Source: Streptomyces zhihengii (GTDB lineage: Bacteria > Actinomycetota > Actinomycetes > Streptomycetales > Streptomycetaceae). From it: 64,000 bases of DNA. The stretch lies in contig NZ_JAFEJA010000001.1 in the NCBI RefSeq assembly GCF_016919245.1, positions 2,824,001-2,888,000 of the forward strand, given 5' to 3'. Both the position numbers and the translations under genes were made by a program. How positions within the stretch are numbered: the stretch's first letter is position 1; each line of letters begins with the position of its first letter. Under the pieces are notes generated by a model. That model saw only the letters and a list, made by a program, of their open reading frames with translations, ran no database searches and had not been told where the DNA came from. Positions 59,762 to 64,000 of the stretch are shown here, piece by piece.

Positions 59762-60997
59762 TCAGGCGCCGGAGACCGAGGCCAGGTAGGCGCCCGTCTT
59801 CTCCGGGTCGTAGAAGAAGTTCTCGAAGTCCGAGGGATCGTCGAACCCGTTGGCGAAACGGTCCGCCACCGGCTGGAGCTGGCCGGCCGCGCCGATCAGG
59901 TTCAGCACGTGCTCCGGCGGCACGCCGAGCATCGCGTTCGTCCACTTGGTGACGTGCTGCGCCGTGTCCCAGTAGCGGTCGAAGGCGGACTGCATCCACT
60001 CCGCGTCGAACGGGCGGTCCCCGTGCTCGACGATGGAGGCGAGGTAGGAGGCGGCGCACTTGGACGCCGAGTTGGAGCCCTGACCGGTGATCGGGTCGTT
60101 GGCGACCACGACGTCCGCGACACCGAGCACCAGGCCCCCGCCGGGGAGCCGGCCGATCGGGTTGCGCACGGTCGGGGCGTAGCGGCCCGCGAGGGTGCCG
60201 TGGGCGTCCGTCAGCTCGACCTTGGTGGCCCGCGCGTACTCCCACGGGGTGAAGCGCTCCATCAGCTCCAGCGTCAGGGAGAGGTGCTCGGCCGGGTCCT
60301 TGACGCCCTGGAAGGCGTCGAGCGGGCCGCCGGGCACACCCTCCCAGAAGAGGATGTCGGCGCGGCCGGAGGTGGTGAGCGTGGGCATCACGAAGAGTTC
60401 GCCCACGCCGGGCACCAGGTTGCAGCGCACGGCGTCGAAGTCCGGGTGCTCCGGGCGCGGCCCGAGCCCGTGGACGTAGGCGACCGCCAGCGCGCGCTGC
60501 GGCTCGGCGTACGGGGAGCGCGAGGCGTCCCGGCCGAACATCGACACCAGTTCGCCCTTGCCGGCGGAGACCAGCACCAGGTCGTAGGTGCGGGAGAAGT
60601 AGTCCAGGTCGGAGACGGCGGCGCCGTGGATGACGAGCTGTCCGCCGCGCTGGGCGAACGTCTCCATCCAGCCGGCCATCTTCACGCGCTGGTCGACGGA
60701 CTGCGCGAAGCCGTCCAGCCGGCCGACCCAGTCGACGGCCCGGGAGCTGTCGGGGGCGGCGACCGAGACCCCGAGGCCCTCGATCCTGGGGGCCTGCGAC
60801 TCCCAGAAGTTGATGCCGAGGTCGCGCTCGTGCTGGAGGGCGGTGTGGAACATGCACTGCGTGGACATGACCCGGCCGGACCGGATCTCGTCCGCCGTGC
60901 GGTTGGACATCAGGGTGACCTCGTAGCCCTGCGACTGCAGGCCGAGGGCGAGCTGGAGACCGGACTGTCCGGCCCCGACGACGAGTATCTTCCGCAT
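59762..60997 (-). CDS. Styrene/indole monooxygenase-like flavoprotein (StyA family)
   Basis: 411 residues. The FAD Rossmann motif KILVVGAGQSGLQLALGLQS opens the protein. Further flavin motifs are LVLVSAGKGELVSMFGRD and GVADVVVANDPITGQGSNSA. The rest matches StyA-type two-component epoxidases or indole oxygenases, which need a separate flavin reductase not seen here. It lies 43 bases after cvnD in the same direction, in the place where many conservons carry a cytochrome P450, so it may be a conservon effector. The true substrate is unknown. Confidence 0.88.
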   Translation of the reverse strand: MRKILVVGAGQSGLQLALGLQSQGYEVTLMSNRTADEIRSGRVMSTQCMFHTALQHERDLGINFWESQAPRIEGLGVSVAAPDSSRAVDWVGRLDGFAQSVDQRVKMAGWMETFAQRGGQLVIHGAAVSDLDYFSRTYDLVLVSAGKGELVSMFGRDASRSPYAEPQRALAVAYVHGLGPRPEHPDFDAVRCNLVPGVGELFVMPTLTTSGRADILFWEGVPGGPLDAFQGVKDPAEHLSLTLELMERFTPWEYARATKVELTDAHGTLAGRYAPTVRNPIGRLPGGGLVLGVADVVVANDPITGQGSNSASKCAASYLASIVEHGDRPFDAEWMQSAFDRYWDTAQHVTKWTNAMLGVPPEHVLNLIGAAGQLQPVADRFANGFDDPSDFENFFYDPEKTGAYLASVSGA

Positions 60998-61040
60998 GGC
61001 GGGACTCCGTGGTGGTTCGGGAGACGTGGTGGCTCGGGGG

Positions 61041-61757
61041 CTATTCGGGGGTTGCCTCGAGGGCGTGGGCGACGAGCGCGAGCAGCGACTCGATGACCGT
61101 GACGCGGTTGCGCGCGTCCATGATCACCACCGGTACGTGCCCGGGCACCGTCAGGGCTTCCCTGACGTCCTCGGCCTCGTAGGCGGTGGTTCCCTCGAAG
61201 TGGTTGACGGCGACGACGTACGGCAGCCCGCAGCTCTCGAAGTAGTCGAGAGCGGGGAAGCAGTCCGGCAGCCGCCGGGTGTCCGCCATCACGATCGCGC
61301 CGATCGCCCCGCGCACCAGGTCGTCCCACATGAACCAGAAGCGCTGCTGGCCGGGCGTGCCGAAGACGTAGAGCACCAGGTCGTCGTCGAGCGTGATCCG
61401 GCCGAAGTCCATCGCCACCGTGGTGGTGGTCTTGTCGGGCGTGGCCGTGAGGTCGTCCGTGTCCTCACTGGCCTGCGTCATCAGCGCCTCGGTCTGGAGC
61501 GGGGTGATCTCCGAGACCGCGCCGACGAACGTCGTCTTGCCCACGCCGAAGCCGCCCGCGACCACGATCTTCGTCGCGATGGGGGCCCGGGTGGTGTCGA
61601 GCTGCCACGCCTGGACGCCCTCGTCGGAGAGCGGGGTTCCGGAGTCGCCCGGGCCCTGCCCGCCGGGTATGGGGCGGGCGGGATCCGGATCCGCCGTGGC
61701 ATGGGGGTCTCCCGCCTGGGGGCGGGCGAAGAGCGTGTCAGAGGCGGCGGAGTCCAC
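61041..61757 (-). CDS. cvnD: Conservon GTP/ATP-binding protein CvnD
   Basis: 238 residues, Ras-like GTPase of the actinobacterial conservon. P-loop VVAGGFGVGKTTFVGAVSE (about 65-83), switch region with FGTPGQQRFWFMWDDL, and NHFEGT in place of NKxD. The first 50 residues are a variable acidic extension. The GTG at 61757 lies 20 bases inside cvnC, so the two are coupled. Confidence 0.93.
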   Translation of the reverse strand: MDSAASDTLFARPQAGDPHATADPDPARPIPGGQGPGDSGTPLSDEGVQAWQLDTTRAPIATKIVVAGGFGVGKTTFVGAVSEITPLQTEALMTQASEDTDDLTATPDKTTTTVAMDFGRITLDDDLVLYVFGTPGQQRFWFMWDDLVRGAIGAIVMADTRRLPDCFPALDYFESCGLPYVVAVNHFEGTTAYEAEDVREALTVPGHVPVVIMDARNRVTVIESLLALVAHALEATPE

Positions 61758-62148
61758 TCAGCACCCTTTCGAGCAGTGCGCGGTCGGGCTGGCCGGCACC
61801 GTGACCGGTCCCGTACACGCGGATCTTTCCCTGGTCGGCCAAGTCGCTGAGCAGCACCCGGACGACACCCAGCGGCATCTTGAGCAGCGCCGAGATCTCG
61901 GCGACGGTACGCATCCGGCGGCACAGCTCGACGATCGCCCGCAGTTCCGGCATGACACGCGAGGTGAGGTTGCCGTTCGGCAGCTCACGGCGCTCCGGCG
62001 GGGCGTCGAGCGCGGCGACGAACGTCTCCACCAGCAGGACGTGACCGAAGCGGGTCCGGCCGCCGGTCAGCGAGTACGGGCGGACCCGCGCGGGCCGTCG
62101 CTCCTGCCCGCGCACCGGGAGTTTGGGGGACGAGGCGGCGGCGGTCAT
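61738..62148 (-). CDS. cvnC: Conservon DUF742 protein CvnC
   Basis: 136 residues of the DUF742 family: VRPYSLTGGRTRFGHVLLVE and CRRMRTVAEISALLKMPLGV with VRVLLSDLADQGKI, the helix-turn-helix-like part. It works with CvnB and CvnD beneath the CvnA sensor kinase. The ATG overlaps the cvnB stop (ATGA at 62148-62145). Confidence 0.93.
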   Translation of the reverse strand: MTAAASSPKLPVRGQERRPARVRPYSLTGGRTRFGHVLLVETFVAALDAPPERRELPNGNLTSRVMPELRAIVELCRRMRTVAEISALLKMPLGVVRVLLSDLADQGKIRVYGTGHGAGQPDRALLERVLSGLRRL

Positions 62149-62633
62149 CGGGTGCTCTCCATCGATTTGCGCAGTTCGCTGCGGACTTCGGGGGTGAGTA
62201 CATGTCCGGCACGGCCCACGAAGAGGGCCATGTGGTACGCGACGACGCTCATGTCGCAGTCGGGGGTGGCGTGGACGCCGAGCAGGGAGCCGTCGCTGAT
62301 GGACATGACGAGCACGCTGCTCTCGTCCATGGCGATCATGGTCTGCTTCACCCCGCCGCCGTCCATCAGTCCGGCGGCGCCGATGGTCAGGCTGCCGATG
62401 CCGGAGACGATGGTGGCGAGGTCGGCGCTGGAGCCGCGGGGACCCTCCGGGCGGGCGGCGGGGGCCACCTGACCGGCGGGCTCGGAGTCGGGGTCGGAGG
62501 AGAGCAGCAGCAGGCCGTCGGACGAGACGACGGCGACCGAGCGGACTCCTGGCACCTCCTCCACGAGATTGCCCAACAACCACTGCAGATTACGGGCTTC
62601 GCTGCTCAGCCCGAATGTGCCGGTCGCAGTCAA
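62145..62633 (-). CDS. cvnB: Conservon roadblock/LC7 protein CvnB
   Basis: 162 residues, roadblock/LC7 fold: LSSEARNLQWLLGNLVEEVP, VRSVAVVSSDGLLLLSSDPD and LLGVHATPDCDMSVVAYHMA. The start is a TTG at 62633, whose TGA frame overlap (TTGA) ties it to cvnA, with GAGGAGG upstream. Roadblock proteins regulate the partner GTPase CvnD. Confidence 0.92.
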   Translation of the reverse strand: MTATGTFGLSSEARNLQWLLGNLVEEVPGVRSVAVVSSDGLLLLSSDPDSEPAGQVAPAARPEGPRGSSADLATIVSGIGSLTIGAAGLMDGGGVKQTMIAMDESSVLVMSISDGSLLGVHATPDCDMSVVAYHMALFVGRAGHVLTPEVRSELRKSMESTR

Positions 62634-64000
62634 CTGCGTGCCTCCTCGACTGTGTCCCCCGCTTCTGTGTCCGGTGTGTCCGGTGCGTCCGGTGTGTTCG
62701 TCGCGTTCTCGTGCTGCGTGTCCGTGCGGTGCGCTGTTCCGTGCGGCCGGCCGGTGTGGGGGGCGGGCGTGGTCTCGGCTCCCGGCGCGCTCCGCGGGAT
62801 CTGTGTGCTGTGTGGGGCATGTGGGGGCTGCGTGTCGTGCGTGGCCTGGGTGATCTCGGCCTCGGCGTCGCGGCGGCCGTCCCTCGCGCCCTGCTGGAAA
62901 CCGCCCAGCCTGCGGCGCAGGGCGTCGGCGTCGACGGTCCCGGTGCGTCCGGCGGCCGGGGCGGCGGGGGCGACGTTCCGGGGCGTCCGCTTGGGGAGCC
63001 CCTTGTCGGTGATCCGGTCCCACGCGGGCGCCGCCGCCTCGGGGGCGTCCGCCGCGTGGCCCTCCGCCGTGGAGGCGCCGGGGGCCGGAGCGGGCTCGCT
63101 CGGGGCTGGGGCCGTGGGGGTGTGCCCCTGGGGGGCGAAGGGGGCGGGGTCGTCGGCCGGGGCGGGCTGCCGGGGCAGCCGCATGGTGAACGTCTCCTGG
63201 TCGATCCCGTCGGTGACGGGCTCGCCGTCGGCGTTGCGCTCGTGGGTCTCCTCGGCCTCGGCGGCGCGCACCGCGCGCTCGGCCGCGGCCACGAAGGGGT
63301 CGGCGGACTCGGGGGCGGTCGGCGCGTCCGGCGCGTGCGCGCCGGTGAGGCCCGGGCGCTCCGCAGCGGGAGACGTGCCCGTGCCGGTGGAGCCGGCGCC
63401 CGCGGCAGCAGGAGACGTGCCCGTGCCGGGAAGCTCCGTGCTCTCGGGGCCGGCCTGCGACGGGCCGGCCTGCGGAAGCGAGCCGCCGGGCGCTGCGGCG
63501 GCCGGCAGCCCGGCCTCGGCCGATCCGGCGCCCGGGTGCCCGGCCTCCGCCGCTCCGGCGCCGGGCAGCGAGCCGCCCGGCTCCCCGGCCGCCGCCTCCG
63601 GCGACGGCTCGCCCGCCGCCCCGGAGGCCGGGGCGTCCGGGGCCTGGGGACGGGACGCCGGGCCGCGCCGGGTGGTCGGGGGCAGGGCGTTGGAGTTGGC
63701 CTCGGCGACCGAGCCGGGCAGCTGGACGGCGGGCGCCTGGCCCGCCACCGACACCGACTGCGCGGGTGCCGCGGGAAGTCCCTCGGGGAGCAGCGCGGCC
63801 GGTACGACGACGACGGCCGTGACACCGCCCTGCTTGTGCTCGCGGAGCTGGAGGCGGACGCCGTGGCGCGCGGCCAGCAGGGCGGCCACCCGCAGACCGA
63901 GGCCCTCGGTCTCGCGGCCGCCCGGCGTGTCGTACACGGCGGGGTCGGCCAGGCCGGCGTTGACCTCGTCCAGGCGCTCGGGGGTCATCCCGATCCCGGT
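62630..64000 (-). CDS. cvnA: Conservon sensor histidine kinase CvnA (partial, 5' part outside)
   Basis: Only the C-terminal 456 residues are in the window. The right edge falls inside the ATPase: TGIGM just at the edge is the G box, followed by GGRETEGLGLRVAALLAARH and VRLQLREHKQGGVTAVVVVP. The remaining 380 residues are a long Pro/Ala/Gly-rich low-complexity tail ending in short His/Thr-rich stretches, characteristic of CvnA proteins. Sensor and membrane parts lie beyond 64000. It heads the order cvnA-B-C-D-monooxygenase. Confidence 0.92.
   Translation of the reverse strand, partial: TGIGMTPERLDEVNAGLADPAVYDTPGGRETEGLGLRVAALLAARHGVRLQLREHKQGGVTAVVVVPAALLPEGLPAAPAQSVSVAGQAPAVQLPGSVAEANSNALPPTTRRGPASRPQAPDAPASGAAGEPSPEAAAGEPGGSLPGAGAAEAGHPGAGSAEAGLPAAAAPGGSLPQAGPSQAGPESTELPGTGTSPAAAGAGSTGTGTSPAAERPGLTGAHAPDAPTAPESADPFVAAAERAVRAAEAEETHERNADGEPVTDGIDQETFTMRLPRQPAPADDPAPFAPQGHTPTAPAPSEPAPAPGASTAEGHAADAPEAAAPAWDRITDKGLPKRTPRNVAPAAPAAGRTGTVDADALRRRLGGFQQGARDGRRDAEAEITQATHDTQPPHAPHSTQIPRSAPGAETTPAPHTGRPHGTAHRTDTQHENATNTPDAPDTPDTEAGDTVEEARS

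Overview
The window is a stretch of a Streptomyces-type chromosome: G+C is very high, third codon positions are almost all G or C, GTG starts are frequent, and several landmarks are typical of the genus (rho next to thrB-thrC-hom-lysA, a conservon, SARP and LAL regulators, a FtsW/penicillin-binding-protein pair, Ku with stand-alone LigD-like proteins, and a bL37 mini-gene). No transposase, integrase, plasmid origin or CRISPR array was seen.

Layout. (1) 1-8.9 kb is housekeeping: the 5' part of rho, homoserine kinase, threonine synthase, homoserine dehydrogenase, diaminopimelate decarboxylase, an ArgS-related protein, a single-domain response regulator and a tRNA-Arg(CCG) with a strong hairpin behind it. 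(2) 9.8-30.4 kb is a RiPP cluster of the azole-plus-dehydroamino-acid type (linear azole peptide or thiopeptide-like). Its precursor is a 58-residue peptide at 12961-13137, too short for ordinary gene calling. It has a thiopeptide-style leader (FEISDY) and a 21-residue Cys/Ser/Thr-only tail ending in Ala. Around it are two YcaO cyclodehydratases, a ThiF/E1-like leader-binding protein, a SagB-type dehydrogenase, a split glutamyl-tRNA-type dehydratase (LanB-like plus a separate elimination domain), an M50 membrane protease, an ABC exporter, an M20 amidohydrolase with a small partner, a LuxR-type regulator, a SARP with an NB-ARC domain and a small secreted protein. The minus-strand genes from 30.4 down to 13.2 kb are mostly coupled by 4-base stop/start overlaps and look like one operon; the precursor is read from the other strand. 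No second SpaB-C-like [4+2] cyclase was found, so a pyridine-centred thiopeptide is not predicted. Heptamer repeats spaced 11 or 22-23 bp lie upstream of both the precursor and the SARP operon and are candidate SARP operators.

(3) 30.8-40 kb is accessory and regulatory: a DHA2-type MFS exporter divergent from a MarR regulator with a nested palindrome between them, a G+C-rich repeat tract, a LAL-family LuxR regulator, a repeat-domain exported protein, and a DUF5988 / acyl-CoA carboxylase beta / epsilon operon. (4) 40-44 kb holds the bL37 mini-gene, a membrane protein and an NHEJ island (Ku, LigD-type polymerase, ATP-dependent ligase). (5) 44-55 kb holds a SnoaL-like protein behind a short upstream ORF, a HEAT-repeat protein, a zinc-ribbon protein, FtsW/RodA plus a class B PBP, an intergenic triplicated repeat, an amidase-signature protein, and two divergent diiron proteins (ferritin-like and AurF-like) with a TetR regulator. 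(6) 55-64 kb holds a 125-bp duplicated intergenic repeat, a kinase-like/PQQ-propeller gene broken by two apparent frameshifts, a secreted coiled-coil protein, a StyA-like flavin monooxygenase and a conservon (cvnD-C-B and partial cvnA) running off the right edge.

Assignments rest on reading motifs and family resemblance by eye. No database search was run.
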